NCBI GenBank assembly: GCA_021324305.1
Contig: JAJPJI010000015.1
Span: forward strand, 1 to 64,000
Direction: 5' to 3'
Length of the DNA: 64,000 nucleotides
Source: Gammaproteobacteria bacterium
GTDB taxonomy: Bacteria; Pseudomonadota; Gammaproteobacteria; DSM-16500
Below are positions 55,991 through 64,000 of this stretch, one piece after another (within the stretch, counting starts at the first letter, position 1; each line of letters begins with the position of its first letter). The notes below the pieces were generated by a model, which was given only the letters and a program-made list of their open reading frames with translations, did not search any database and was not told the DNA's origin. A program made the translations under genes and the position numbers.

Positions 55991-57361
55991 ATGGCAACCA
56001 CAAGAAAAAAGATAACCAATTTACACAAAAATCTGCAAGGTAGTTTCCTTAGCCTGGCTCCCTTTTTGTTAATCGCTCTGGCCGGGATTTCAACATTGGT
56101 AATAGATATGGGTGTCATGCGTGTTGCACATGCTGAACTACAAAACACGACTGATTCTGCTGCTCTGGCAGCCGCGAATGCTCTTTCGAACGGCATTGAC
56201 TCAGCAACCAGCGCAGCAAACAACATCATCAGTCAGAGTTCCATCATCGGCAGCCTGGATCCGGACAATGTACAGATTACATACGGTACATGGGATTCCA
56301 CATCCAGCACATTCACTCCTACCAATACCAATGCGAATGCGGTACAAGTGACTGCCAGTGTTACCTCGCCGGAATTCTTTTCCTCTCTATTTTCATCCAC
56401 AAAGCACGTGCTCACAACGACTTCCACTGCGTCAACCATAGGCGGTCCAAGAGATATTGTTTTCGTGGTCGACCTGACGCCTGCAATGAATGAATACAGT
56501 CAACTGCAATCAATCAACCTGTTAAGCCAGGCATCCATCGAAAGTAATTTAAAAGCAATATATGACGCGTTGAATATGCCGCAGATTGGCAGCATGCAGT
56601 GGACACCACAATTATTAACCGGATCGGTGAGTAAAATTAAAACCGCCCTGGGGCTCACGAATGGAAATTATCCTTATCCAGGCGGATCGTGGAATAGTTA
56701 TATCAACTATGTCAAGAATGATGCTTCGCTTGCGGCTGCAGGATATCAAAACAAATATGGCTACCTGACTTTCGTTAATTATCTACTATCACAAGAGCCC
56801 ACTGCCAGTGAAACACCGTTACTCTATCAAACTCCGGAAGAACCCTTGCAATATGTAAAAAACGCCATCAGCGATTTTGTCACCAATAATGTGACATCTT
56901 CCGATCAGGTCGCTCTTGTTACGTATAATACAACTGGTAATAATGCAATGGTTGAAGAACATCTGACGACTGATTTTTCTTCCATCAGCAGCACACTGAA
57001 TAACCGGCAAGCCGCCAACTACACAACCACTTCAGATTTGACCTCTGCAATTAACGCTGCCGTCAGCGAACTGAATACAAATGGACGCCAAAATGCACAA
57101 TGGATTATTTATATATTAAGCAGCGCACAATTTTCTAACAATGGCAACGCTGCCATCATTAATGATGCCACCAAGGCTGCCACCAATAATATTATCATCA
57201 ACACGGTAACGATAGGCGCGCAGGGACAGGAGAGCGTCATGTCGCTCATCTCGCAAATAACCAATGGCGTAAGCGCACAGGAATCCGCTTCACAGACTGA
57301 TTACTCACAAACGCTGGCTGATATTGCTGATCAAAACGGCAAGGCGCAAATCGTTCAATGA
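55991..57361 (+). CDS. tadG: TadG-like protein with von Willebrand A domain
   Basis: 456 aa. N-terminal TadG region (FLLIALAGISTLVIDMGVMR, VAHAELQNTTDSAALAAANA) then a VWA-like domain beginning PRDIVFVVDLTPAMNE at about 155. The metal site that normally reads DxSxS is DLTPA here, so metal-dependent adhesion may be weakened. GGAGG is 8 bases before the ATG chosen. It sits 130 bases after tadE on the same strand. Likely a minor pilin-tip or anchor protein. Confidence 0.88.
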   Translation: MATTRKKITNLHKNLQGSFLSLAPFLLIALAGISTLVIDMGVMRVAHAELQNTTDSAALAAANALSNGIDSATSAANNIISQSSIIGSLDPDNVQITYGTWDSTSSTFTPTNTNANAVQVTASVTSPEFFSSLFSSTKHVLTTTSTASTIGGPRDIVFVVDLTPAMNEYSQLQSINLLSQASIESNLKAIYDALNMPQIGSMQWTPQLLTGSVSKIKTALGLTNGNYPYPGGSWNSYINYVKNDASLAAAGYQNKYGYLTFVNYLLSQEPTASETPLLYQTPEEPLQYVKNAISDFVTNNVTSSDQVALVTYNTTGNNAMVEEHLTTDFSSISSTLNNRQAANYTTTSDLTSAINAAVSELNTNGRQNAQWIIYILSSAQFSNNGNAAIINDATKAATNNIIINTVTIGAQGQESVMSLISQITNGVSAQESASQTDYSQTLADIADQNGKAQIVQ

Positions 57362-57402
57362 ATTCTTTAATGGTGTGATGAAAACTGCAGCCATTTCCAT
57401 GG

Positions 57403-57738
57403 TTACTTTTTCTTCCAGTCAACGATCACCGCCGTGCCATAACATAAAACTTCCGTACCCGATACTCCACCAGCGCTTATCTGGGAAGAATCATAACGCA
57501 TGCCAATGACAGCGTTGGCACCGACCTGCCTGGCATGTTCAATCATCAAATCATAGGCAAATTTGCGCGCCTGTTCGCACATGAGCGAATAAGAACCGAT
57601 ATTTCCGCCAAACAAATTTTTCAGCGCACCCCAAAAGCCCTGCATGATCGTGGGCGCACGCACAATCACCCCGCGCACAATGCCGCGATATTCCATTATC
57701 TGGCATCCTTCAACTTCAAATGTCGTCATCACCAGCAT
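57403..57738 (-). CDS. ybjQ: YbjQ/UPF0145 family protein
   Basis: 111 aa. MEYRGIVRGVIVRAPTI, LMIEHARQVGANAVIGMRYD and VSGTEVLCYGTAVIV match the YbjQ fold (putative heavy-metal-binding pentamer). GGGAG precedes the ATG. Last gene of the argS-SPOR-yicC-ybjQ run; converges on tadG. Function unknown. Confidence 0.92.
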   Translation of the reverse strand: MLVMTTFEVEGCQIMEYRGIVRGVIVRAPTIMQGFWGALKNLFGGNIGSYSLMCEQARKFAYDLMIEHARQVGANAVIGMRYDSSQISAGGVSGTEVLCYGTAVIVDWKKK

Positions 57739-57753
57739 GTCAAACTCCCTGTC

Positions 57754-58623
57754 TCATTCGACATTTTGCACTTGTTCCCGTACCTGCTCGATCAGTACTT
57801 TCATTTCAACTGCAGCATGCGTCAGCACCGGATCAACGGATTTTGACCCTAACGTATTCGCTTCGCGGTTTAATTCCTGCAATAGAAAATCCAGGCGTCT
57901 TCCAGCAACACCGCCCTGCTTCAACACCCTGCGTACTTCAGCAATATGCGTTTCTGTCCGATCAATTTCTTCCGCGACATCTATCTTTTGCGCGAAAATC
58001 ACCATCTCCTGCTCCAGTCTGCCTGAATCCAGCTCAAGCTTGGCTTCAGCAAGACGCTTCAACAAGCGTTCATGTTGGTCAGTCATGACTTGCGGCAAGC
58101 GTTCGCGGACTTTAACCAGTTCGTTTTGCAGCAAATCCATACGCTGGAGAAATAAATGCTTTAACTCTTCGCCTTCGCGGGCACGCGCAGCCAACAAGTC
58201 CTTGACTGCCTTCTCCAACAGCTTGATGACTTCATCCTGGAGTTTGTCGAGACCAGAATCCCTGGTTTCCATCACTCCAGGGAAGCGTAAAATATCAGTA
58301 GGAGAAATGAGACCTGGATTTTTTAACAATACAGCAATTTCTTCGCTCGCTTTGCACAATTCCCGAGCCAGAACGGGATTGATCGAAAACAAGCTGGCTT
58401 CGGCTGCCGGTGCAGGCTGATACCTGATCACGCATTCAATTTTACCGCGCTTGATATGATGACGGATTAATTCACGCATTGGCATTTCGAGCACGCGCAG
58501 CACATCCGGCACATGAATGCCGATTTCAAGATAGCGATGATTGATAGATCGCATTTCACACACGAGCGTGCCCCAATCACCCTGACTTTGAACTCGCGCA
58601 AACGCTGTCATACTGTAAATCAT
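57754..58623 (-). CDS. yicC: YicC family endoribonuclease-like protein
   Basis: 289 aa, the usual length. MIYSMTAFARVQSQGDWGTL, SINHRYLEIGIHVPDVLR, the central helical part, and the C-terminal DUF1732 signature AGRRLDFLLQELNREANTLG with KSVDPVLTHAAVEMKVLIEQ. YicC proteins affect RNA decay and sRNA levels. The start avoids the upstream 21-codon extension that lies in the SPOR gene. Confidence 0.95.
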   Translation of the reverse strand: MIYSMTAFARVQSQGDWGTLVCEMRSINHRYLEIGIHVPDVLRVLEMPMRELIRHHIKRGKIECVIRYQPAPAAEASLFSINPVLARELCKASEEIAVLLKNPGLISPTDILRFPGVMETRDSGLDKLQDEVIKLLEKAVKDLLAARAREGEELKHLFLQRMDLLQNELVKVRERLPQVMTDQHERLLKRLAEAKLELDSGRLEQEMVIFAQKIDVAEEIDRTETHIAEVRRVLKQGGVAGRRLDFLLQELNREANTLGSKSVDPVLTHAAVEMKVLIEQVREQVQNVE

Positions 58624-58673
58624 TATTTTATTCTCACTTATTGGTTTCTGTTGGCGTTGACCAGTTTCGCCGC

Positions 58674-59456
58674 CTAATCTTCCCATTTTATTTTACGAAC
58701 GATTCCGTTCAGGTTTTTCTTTAGCAATTGCCGCTGGGCTATTCTGACCTGCTCCTTGCTTTCAAACGGACCAACCTGGACCCGGAATACATCCTGGCCG
58801 CCTGCTGTTGTTTTAACGATACTGGCTTCAAAACCAGCTTCTGAAAGTGTCATGCGATATTGTTCCGCTGCAGCTGCATTTCTAAATATACCCAATTGAA
58901 TGACATATTTGTCTTGCTGCATTTCAGAAGTTAAATCCGCTTCCAATTGATCCGCATTGATAATAGCGTGATTAAGCGCAGCTTTTTTGACTGTTTTTAC
59001 GGGCTGCGAGGACTCATGCTGAATAATACCCGTATCCGCTGAGCTGGCTATTGTCGCTGGTTTTACTGGTTGGCTTTTCGCAGAGGCGGAAGTATTACTG
59101 TCATGATTACCCGCAGATGTTAATTCGGCGACGTTTACCTGCATGTTTGGCAAGGTGGTATAAAATTCAAAATGAATATCCTGGTCATTCTCTTTGTTCG
59201 CCGCGATTTTCTTGACCTTTACCATGCCTTGCTGGATATGATTTTTCCGCTCCGCAACCCAGGTCTTGAAACGGCCTATACAAGAAGCCACCGCCGTAGA
59301 AACACCCGACTGGGTCCGATATTGATAAAGAAAAACAGCGCCACCCCCAATTATCGCGGCAAAAATCAGAGCTAGGAATAGCCAGCGCCGCAGGGAACCT
59401 GCAGCGCCCGCATTCTGTTTATTCAAATAAGATTGTTTTTCAAAGTCCATTTTCAT
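58674..59456 (-). CDS. SPOR-domain membrane protein (FtsN-like)
   Basis: 260 aa. Short cytosolic head, one helix (SLRRWLFLALIFAAIIGGGA, about 21-40), a long periplasmic linker and a C-terminal SPOR domain (KYVIQLGIFRNAAAAEQYRM, VFRVQVGPFESKEQVRIAQR) that binds denuded peptidoglycan at the septum. Lies six bases after argS, as in many gammaproteobacteria. FtsN role is likely but not proven. Confidence 0.9.
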   Translation of the reverse strand: MKMDFEKQSYLNKQNAGAAGSLRRWLFLALIFAAIIGGGAVFLYQYRTQSGVSTAVASCIGRFKTWVAERKNHIQQGMVKVKKIAANKENDQDIHFEFYTTLPNMQVNVAELTSAGNHDSNTSASAKSQPVKPATIASSADTGIIQHESSQPVKTVKKAALNHAIINADQLEADLTSEMQQDKYVIQLGIFRNAAAAEQYRMTLSEAGFEASIVKTTAGGQDVFRVQVGPFESKEQVRIAQRQLLKKNLNGIVRKIKWED

Positions 59457-59462
59457 AAACCA

Positions 59463-61217
59463 TCACATGCTTTCCGGTGCACTGATACCTAACAGATTAA
59501 ATCCATTTAGCAATGTCTGTCGAGTCGCAGTAACAAGCGCAAGACGCGCATTGCGGAGTCCTGTGTCCTCAACCAAAAATTGATGCGAGTTATAGTATGC
59601 ATGAAAATCTGCCGCCAGATCGCGCAAATAATTTGTTAATTGATGCGGCTCATAATGCAGTGCCGCATTCACAATCATATCAGGATACCGTGATATTGTA
59701 TTTAATAATTGCCTTTCATGCGGTTGAGACAACAGGCTTAAATGCGATAACCCGTTTGCTTCATCATAACTTAAATTGCGTTCTGCCAGCTGCTTGAAGA
59801 CACTGCAGATACGCGCGAAAGCATATTGAACATAGTAAACCGGATTTTCATTCGACTGCGCCTTTGCAAGGTCAAGGTCAAAATCAATATGCTGCTCACC
59901 CTTACGCATCACGTAAAAAAATCTGGCTGCGTCATTGCCAACTTCTTCGCGTAGTTCGCGCAAGGTCACGAATGTTCCGCTGCGTGTCGACATTTGCACC
60001 TGGGAACCACCCCTGTATAAAGTCACAAATTGCAGCAACAAATGCACCAGACGTTCCGGATTAATGCCTGACGCCTCCATGGCCGCTTTCATACGCGGTA
60101 CATAGCCATGATGATCCGCTCCAAAAATATCAATCGCAATATCAAACCCGCGCTCAAATTTGCTTAGATGGTAAGCGACATCATTTGCGAAATAGGTACG
60201 CTGTCCGTTAGAGCGAACCAGTACACGGTCTTTCTCGTCGCCAAAATCTGTTGACTTGAACCATAAGGCATTATCTTGCTCATAAACGTGACCGCTTTCC
60301 TTTAATTTATCGAGCAATTTATCCACCACATCTGTGGAAATAAATTGCCGTTCAGAAAACCAGTTATCGTAGTGGACACCGAATTCAGCCAAATCATCGC
60401 GTATGTCAGCGAGCACGTTATCCAGCCCCAATATGAATACAGGCTCATATTTATCTCCCAGCAATGCCTTCGCCCTGGCGATAATTGCGTCGATGTAAAC
60501 TTCCTTGTCTCCGCCTTGCGGTTCATCAGGCGGAAGATTTTCAAAAACCTGATTTGCGGAAACATGAAAATGTCGGTCATGCTGATCGAATATGGCCTTG
60601 GCGATACCGACAACATATTCACCCCGATAAGCATTCGCCGGAAATATGATTGTTTCTCCGCACAATGCCAGATATCGAAGCCAAATGCTCGCCGTGAGAA
60701 TATCCATCTGTCTGCCGGCATCATTAACATAATACTCACGGTAAGTCTTGAACCCCACCGCATCAAGCAGATTGGAAACAACGGCTCCAAAAGCACCGCC
60801 ACGTCCATGACCCACATGCAAGGGACCCGTTGGATTTGACGACAAAAATTCAACCAGTACTTTTTTCTCTCTGCCAATTTTGCTGCGGCCATACTTCTCT
60901 TTCTCGGCCAGCACTCTGGCAACAACGCCGGTCAATGCATCCGGTGACAGGAAAAAATTGATAAAACCAGGACCGGCGACTTCTGCTTTGATGACATACT
61001 GCGAAGCAGGCAACGCCTGAATGATACGATCCGCGAGTTCACGTGGTTTTTTTTGCGTAACTTTTGCCAGTATCAGTGCAACGTTTGATGCAAAATCTCC
61101 ATGCTGCTTGTCTTTCGTGGCATCCACCTGAATCAAGGAAGGCATTTCCGGCAAATAGCCAGAATCCTTGAGCTGTGTAAGCGCATTCTGTATCAGAGTT
61201 TCAATATGTTGTTTCAT
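59463..61217 (-). CDS. argS: Arginyl-tRNA synthetase
   Basis: 584 aa class I synthetase. Add1 domain at the N-terminus, the HIGH-like motif GPLHVGHGRGGAFG, YYVNDAGRQMDILTASIWLR, MSTRSGTFVTLRELREEVG and the anticodon-binding C-terminal helices. First gene of the leftward argS-SPOR-yicC-ybjQ unit. The 5' flank (61218-61489) holds no gene. Confidence 0.97.
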   Translation of the reverse strand: MKQHIETLIQNALTQLKDSGYLPEMPSLIQVDATKDKQHGDFASNVALILAKVTQKKPRELADRIIQALPASQYVIKAEVAGPGFINFFLSPDALTGVVARVLAEKEKYGRSKIGREKKVLVEFLSSNPTGPLHVGHGRGGAFGAVVSNLLDAVGFKTYREYYVNDAGRQMDILTASIWLRYLALCGETIIFPANAYRGEYVVGIAKAIFDQHDRHFHVSANQVFENLPPDEPQGGDKEVYIDAIIARAKALLGDKYEPVFILGLDNVLADIRDDLAEFGVHYDNWFSERQFISTDVVDKLLDKLKESGHVYEQDNALWFKSTDFGDEKDRVLVRSNGQRTYFANDVAYHLSKFERGFDIAIDIFGADHHGYVPRMKAAMEASGINPERLVHLLLQFVTLYRGGSQVQMSTRSGTFVTLRELREEVGNDAARFFYVMRKGEQHIDFDLDLAKAQSNENPVYYVQYAFARICSVFKQLAERNLSYDEANGLSHLSLLSQPHERQLLNTISRYPDMIVNAALHYEPHQLTNYLRDLAADFHAYYNSHQFLVEDTGLRNARLALVTATRQTLLNGFNLLGISAPESM

Positions 61218-61489
61218 GGTTTTAATTAAATATCCTGGTTATGAAGGAGACTAAAAAATCAGACACCCGTTTGTTATATGAATCCTGCTATTATCGCTTC
61301 TTGTGGTGAACTTGCAACAGGAACTAAGGAATAGGTTATTTTACCTTTTCAAATGTAAGTCTCTGGCTATTAATTAAATCAGACATATTCCTGCAAGAAA
61401 TCGCTAACCAGGCAGCAACAGGCTCCGTTTGATAATACAAGCAATTGATTTATATGAATATATTTTCATGGCTGCGCGAAACTGACGAC

Positions 61490-61505
61490 TGAGAAATACG
61501 GCTAA
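61490..61505 (+). promoter_or_regulatory. Possible GacA/LetA-type box upstream of the candidate sRNA
   Basis: TGAGAAATACGGCTAA resembles the LetA element I recall as TNAGAAATTTCTNA: the left half matches fully, the right half keeps CTAA with altered spacing. It lies about 55 bases before a TATACT -10 (61556-61561). Suggestive only. Confidence 0.35.
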
Positions 61506-61562
61506 CTCAAGGGTAAGCTATTGATTTTAAATCCCATCTGTATGGCAGATTTATGTATACTT

Positions 61563-61712
61563 GCACCTGTGGTCAAGGATTGACTACTCTTGCGAAAAAG
61601 GACTTGTGCAACCACTCCTCGTTTTGTGTGTTCAGGGATGGATTTTTTGGCACGGAATGCCAGTCTACATTGAGCATATCCAGGCGGTGTATGTTATACG
61701 CCGCCTTTTTTT
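61563..61712 (+). ncRNA. Candidate CsrA-sequestering small RNA (RsmY/RsmZ type)
   Basis: About 150 nt with five GGA motifs and no open frame worth translating. Two GGAs sit in hairpin loops: GTCAA-GGA-TTGAC (61572-61584) and GGCA-CGGAA-TGCC (61649-61661), the exact presentation CsrA binds. Others are AAAAAGGACTT and CAGGGATGGATT. A TATACT -10 lies just upstream and a strong terminator closes it. No 5'/3' end is proven. In Legionella such RNAs are induced by LetA/S and titrate CsrA, switching on transmission traits. Alternative: an unrelated sRNA or an untranslated leader. Confidence 0.55.
61683..61712 (+). terminator. Strong Rho-independent terminator
   Basis: GGCGGTGTAT pairs with ATACGCCGCC (one G-T) around a 3-base loop, followed by seven T on the plus strand. 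No plus-strand protein gene precedes it, which argues for a non-coding transcript. Confidence 0.9.
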
Positions 61713-61739
61713 CATTCCGTCATCTCAACGCCAGGTTAG

Positions 61740-62660
61740 TTACATCTGGAAGATTGTCTGAGTATGCGCGCTGATGAAATCGATCAATAACCGCGTACGT
61801 TTAGGCAGCGCATGTTGCTGGACATATACCACATAAATATTAAATTCACCCCAGTTGTACGCTTCAAGAACCGGTCGTATCGGCTGGCTGGACTGTGCCT
61901 TTAAGTACACCATCTCGGTGAATTTTCCAATGCCGCGGCCAGCCATGCACGCAGCCGCACGGCTATCCATATCATTAGAATTGAATGCTGGATTAATTGT
62001 GATGCTGCCTTTTTTGTTTTTATAACGATATGACCAGGATTCATGTTCAGAATACCGGGTCTCATTCATGAATCCAATGATAGAATGATTCAATAAATCT
62101 TCCGGTACTTGCGGTTCTCCATGTTTAACTAGATATTCAGGGCTCGCGTACAAGTTGATTTTTTGCCTGATTAACAATCTGGTTTTCATGCTGCTATCCT
62201 TGAGTGTCGCGTCATAATAACCTGCACCCCGGATAAGCAAATCAATTTTTTCTTTTACTGGATCGGTATATTGATCGGTTAATATCAAATCAATATTGAT
62301 ATCATTAAAATTAGTCATGAATTTATTGAGGATGGGCATCAAATAGTGCCGGCCAAAATAAGGCGGCGCACTAATCCGGATACTGCCGCGCGGTTTTTCA
62401 GCAAGCGACTGAATCAGGCAAAGTGCTGAATCCAGTTCCTGCTGTATGCGCTGTGCGTGCTGCCAGAATAACTCCCCCTCAGGTGTCATTTGCAATTGAC
62501 GGGTCGTACGCTTGAGCAGTGTCACACCCAATTGCGCTTCCATTTGCGCAATCCGACGGCTAATCAGCCCGTTTGACAACCCCAGGTGCTTTGCGGCGCG
62601 GCTGAATCCACCTTGCTGAACAACCGCCACAAATATGGCGGTATCATCTAATAGACTCAT
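61740..62660 (-). CDS. LysR-family transcriptional regulator
   Basis: 306 aa. N-terminal winged helix (FVAVVQQGGFSRAAKHLGLS, GLISRRIAQMEAQLGVTLLK, RTTRQLQMTPEGELFWQHAQ) and an LTTR effector domain from about 90 (GSIRISAPPYFGRHYLMPIL). The closest feel is the CrgA/DmlR-like subgroup. The ATG used has GGAT upstream; a TTG four codons earlier is possible. Downstream of topA by 22 bases on the same strand; targets unknown. Confidence 0.9.
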   Translation of the reverse strand: MSLLDDTAIFVAVVQQGGFSRAAKHLGLSNGLISRRIAQMEAQLGVTLLKRTTRQLQMTPEGELFWQHAQRIQQELDSALCLIQSLAEKPRGSIRISAPPYFGRHYLMPILNKFMTNFNDINIDLILTDQYTDPVKEKIDLLIRGAGYYDATLKDSSMKTRLLIRQKINLYASPEYLVKHGEPQVPEDLLNHSIIGFMNETRYSEHESWSYRYKNKKGSITINPAFNSNDMDSRAAACMAGRGIGKFTEMVYLKAQSSQPIRPVLEAYNWGEFNIYVVYVQQHALPKRTRLLIDFISAHTQTIFQM

Positions 62661-62681
62661 TATTATATCCAAAAGGTATCG

Positions 62682-64000
62682 TTATTCTTTCACATCCTCT
62701 ACCTGTTCGACATATCCACAGGTCTGACGCGGACATACCAATTCGGTACCACGTTTTTTTGTTTTCTTTATCGTCAGAATTGGCCACGCACATTTCGGAC
62801 AACTCTGGGCGACAGGCTCATTCCAGATCGCGTATTTACAATCCGGATAGCGTGAACAGGAGAAAAATACCCTGCCGCGGCGCGATTGCCGCTTTACAAT
62901 TTTGCCCTGTTTGCATTCAGGGCACTCGACACCTGTATCCGCCGGCTTGTTCAGTGATTCGATGTGTTTGCATTTTGGATAGTTACCGCAGCCAATAAAC
63001 TTGCCAAAACGTCCATGCTTGATCTTGAGATCACCGCCGCAATCCGGACATTGGCGGCCTTCGACAATTTCAGCGTCTTGCGACGCTTCTTCGGGTTTTT
63101 CTTCCATTGCCCTGGTATAAGAACAATCAGGATATCCTGTGCAACCGATAAAACGGTCACGCTTGCCCAATCGAATGGAGAGGGGCTTGCCACATTCAGG
63201 GCATTTTTCATCAAGCAATTCCTGGGTCACATCCTTGCGCTTGACGGTTTCAAGAATATTATCGACCTGATGTTTGAAGGGATCCCAGAATTCTTCGAGC
63301 AAAGGTACCCACTCTTTTTCCCCACGGGAAATTTCATCCAGCTCATCTTCCAGTTTTGCGGTAAAACCGTAATCCACATAACGAGTGAAATATTGCGTCA
63401 GGAACTTGTTCACGATACGGCCAATATCGGTTGGCTTGAAACGCTTGTTTTCCAGGACAACATATTCACGGGTCTGCAGAGTGGAAACAATGGCAGCATA
63501 GGTAGATGGTCTGCCTATGCCATGTTCTTCCAATGCCTTGATGAGGGTCGCTTCAGAATACCGCGGCGGCGGTTCCGTGAAATGCTGATTGCAGACGATA
63601 TCATTGAGTTTGACTTCATCGCCCTCCGCCAGCTGGGGAAGCAAATGCTCATCAGCCAATTCCTCAGGCTTGTCATCCGTTCCCTCCTGGTAAACACGCA
63701 TATAGCCAGGGTCAACAACAACCGAGCCCGTTGCGCGAAACTGGTTTTTTGCGCCCGCAGACATATCAAGTGTCAATGTATCAATCGTCGCAGAAATCAT
63801 TTGTGAGGCAACCGTGCGTTTCCATATCAGATCATATAACTTGAATTGTTCCGGGGATAAAAATGCCTTTACTGATTCGGGTGCACGCATGGCTGAGGTC
63901 GGACGAATCGCCTCGTGAGCTTCTTGTGCATTCTTGGATTTTGTCTTATAGATACGTGCTTCTTCAGGCACATTCTCCTTGCCATAACGCTCCGCGATCA
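62682..64000 (-). CDS. topA: DNA topoisomerase I, C-terminal part (5' end off window)
   Basis: At least 438 codons are present; the catalytic tyrosine region lies beyond the right edge. Visible: KSKNAQEAHEAIRPT, the domain 2-3 core (LIKALEEHGIGRPSTYAAIV, LVGKFL-like RIVNKFLTQYFTRYVDYGFT) and four C-terminal zinc ribbons: CPECGKP...CTGYPDC, CPDCGGD...CGNYPKC, CPECKQG...CSRYPDC and CPKCAWP...CPRQTCGY. The frame stays open to the window end (GAAGAAGCACG follows an in-frame GTG that is not the start). Relaxes negative supercoils. Probably co-transcribed with the LysR gene. Confidence 0.95.
   Translation of the reverse strand, partial: IAERYGKENVPEEARIYKTKSKNAQEAHEAIRPTSAMRAPESVKAFLSPEQFKLYDLIWKRTVASQMISATIDTLTLDMSAGAKNQFRATGSVVVDPGYMRVYQEGTDDKPEELADEHLLPQLAEGDEVKLNDIVCNQHFTEPPPRYSEATLIKALEEHGIGRPSTYAAIVSTLQTREYVVLENKRFKPTDIGRIVNKFLTQYFTRYVDYGFTAKLEDELDEISRGEKEWVPLLEEFWDPFKHQVDNILETVKRKDVTQELLDEKCPECGKPLSIRLGKRDRFIGCTGYPDCSYTRAMEEKPEEASQDAEIVEGRQCPDCGGDLKIKHGRFGKFIGCGNYPKCKHIESLNKPADTGVECPECKQGKIVKRQSRRGRVFFSCSRYPDCKYAIWNEPVAQSCPKCAWPILTIKKTKKRGTELVCPRQTCGYVEQVEDVKE

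Noticed and set aside
61553-61774. Two overlapping short frames in the candidate sRNA region
   Set aside because: No ribosome site; they run through the strong terminator into the antisense of the LysR gene.

Overview
The window comes from a gammaproteobacterium of the order Legionellales, closest in style to Coxiellaceae/Aquicella-like host-associated bacteria. This is inferred from three things: most core components of a Dot/Icm type IVB secretion system, a tandem family of Legionella-type major outer membrane proteins, and several large coiled-coil proteins of the kind these bacteria secrete. No species name can be assigned from sequence alone. Base composition by eye is moderate and fairly even.

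Layout. 1-5.3 kb: five tandem paralogues of a Legionella_OMP-type porin, all on the minus strand. 5.4-6.5 kb: a protein with pertussis-toxin-S1-like ADP-ribosyltransferase motifs, a candidate secreted effector. 6.5-10 kb: recG and a coiled-coil protein. 10-13.8 kb: tRNA-Leu(CAG), purA, a yjeT-like gene, hflX and hfq, with hflK/hflC absent from their usual place. 14-17 kb: a zinc-ribbon protein, icmQ preceded by a tiny gene in the icmR (FIR) position, and mlaA. 17-24 kb: gpmI, a C-terminal processing protease, ridA, two small membrane proteins and spoT. 24-25.2 kb: a repeat island (29-bp, 30-bp and 25-bp tandem arrays plus GC-rich palindromes) surrounding a GIY-YIG gene. 25.2-27.3 kb: nagA and a GlcNAc-kinase-like gene. 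27.6-33.3 kb: two divergent, very large coiled-coil proteins (1024 and 766 aa). 33.3-37.3 kb: bioC, comF, a rhodanese, grxC, secB and gpsA.

37.4-46 kb is the main Dot/Icm block: icmT-icmS (minus), dotD-dotC-dotB (plus), icmV-dotA (minus), then a Pro/Ala-rich exported protein, icmX and icmW (plus). With icmQ and its neighbour at 15 kb, the window holds the outer-membrane lipoproteins (DotC/DotD), the ATPase DotB, the inner-membrane DotA/IcmV, the adaptors IcmS/IcmW, and IcmT, IcmQ and IcmX. A small cydP-like gene then separates this from a Tad/Flp pilus locus (46.5-57.4 kb): flp, tadD, tadC, tadB, tadA, tadZ, cpaD, cpaC, cpaB, tadE and tadG. The window closes with ybjQ, yicC, a SPOR-domain gene and argS, then a probable CsrA-sequestering small RNA of the RsmY/RsmZ type, a LysR regulator and the 3' part of topA.

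How it fits together: porins, secretion machine, adhesion pilus, candidate effectors and a possible CsrA-titrating RNA are all functions used in switching between replication and transmission inside a host cell. spoT and hfq, also here, act in the same kind of regulation. The most interesting points are the detached icmQ/FIR pair, the ART-like candidate effector, the unassigned gene inside the icm cluster, the candidate RsmY/Z RNA and the repeat island around the GIY-YIG gene.
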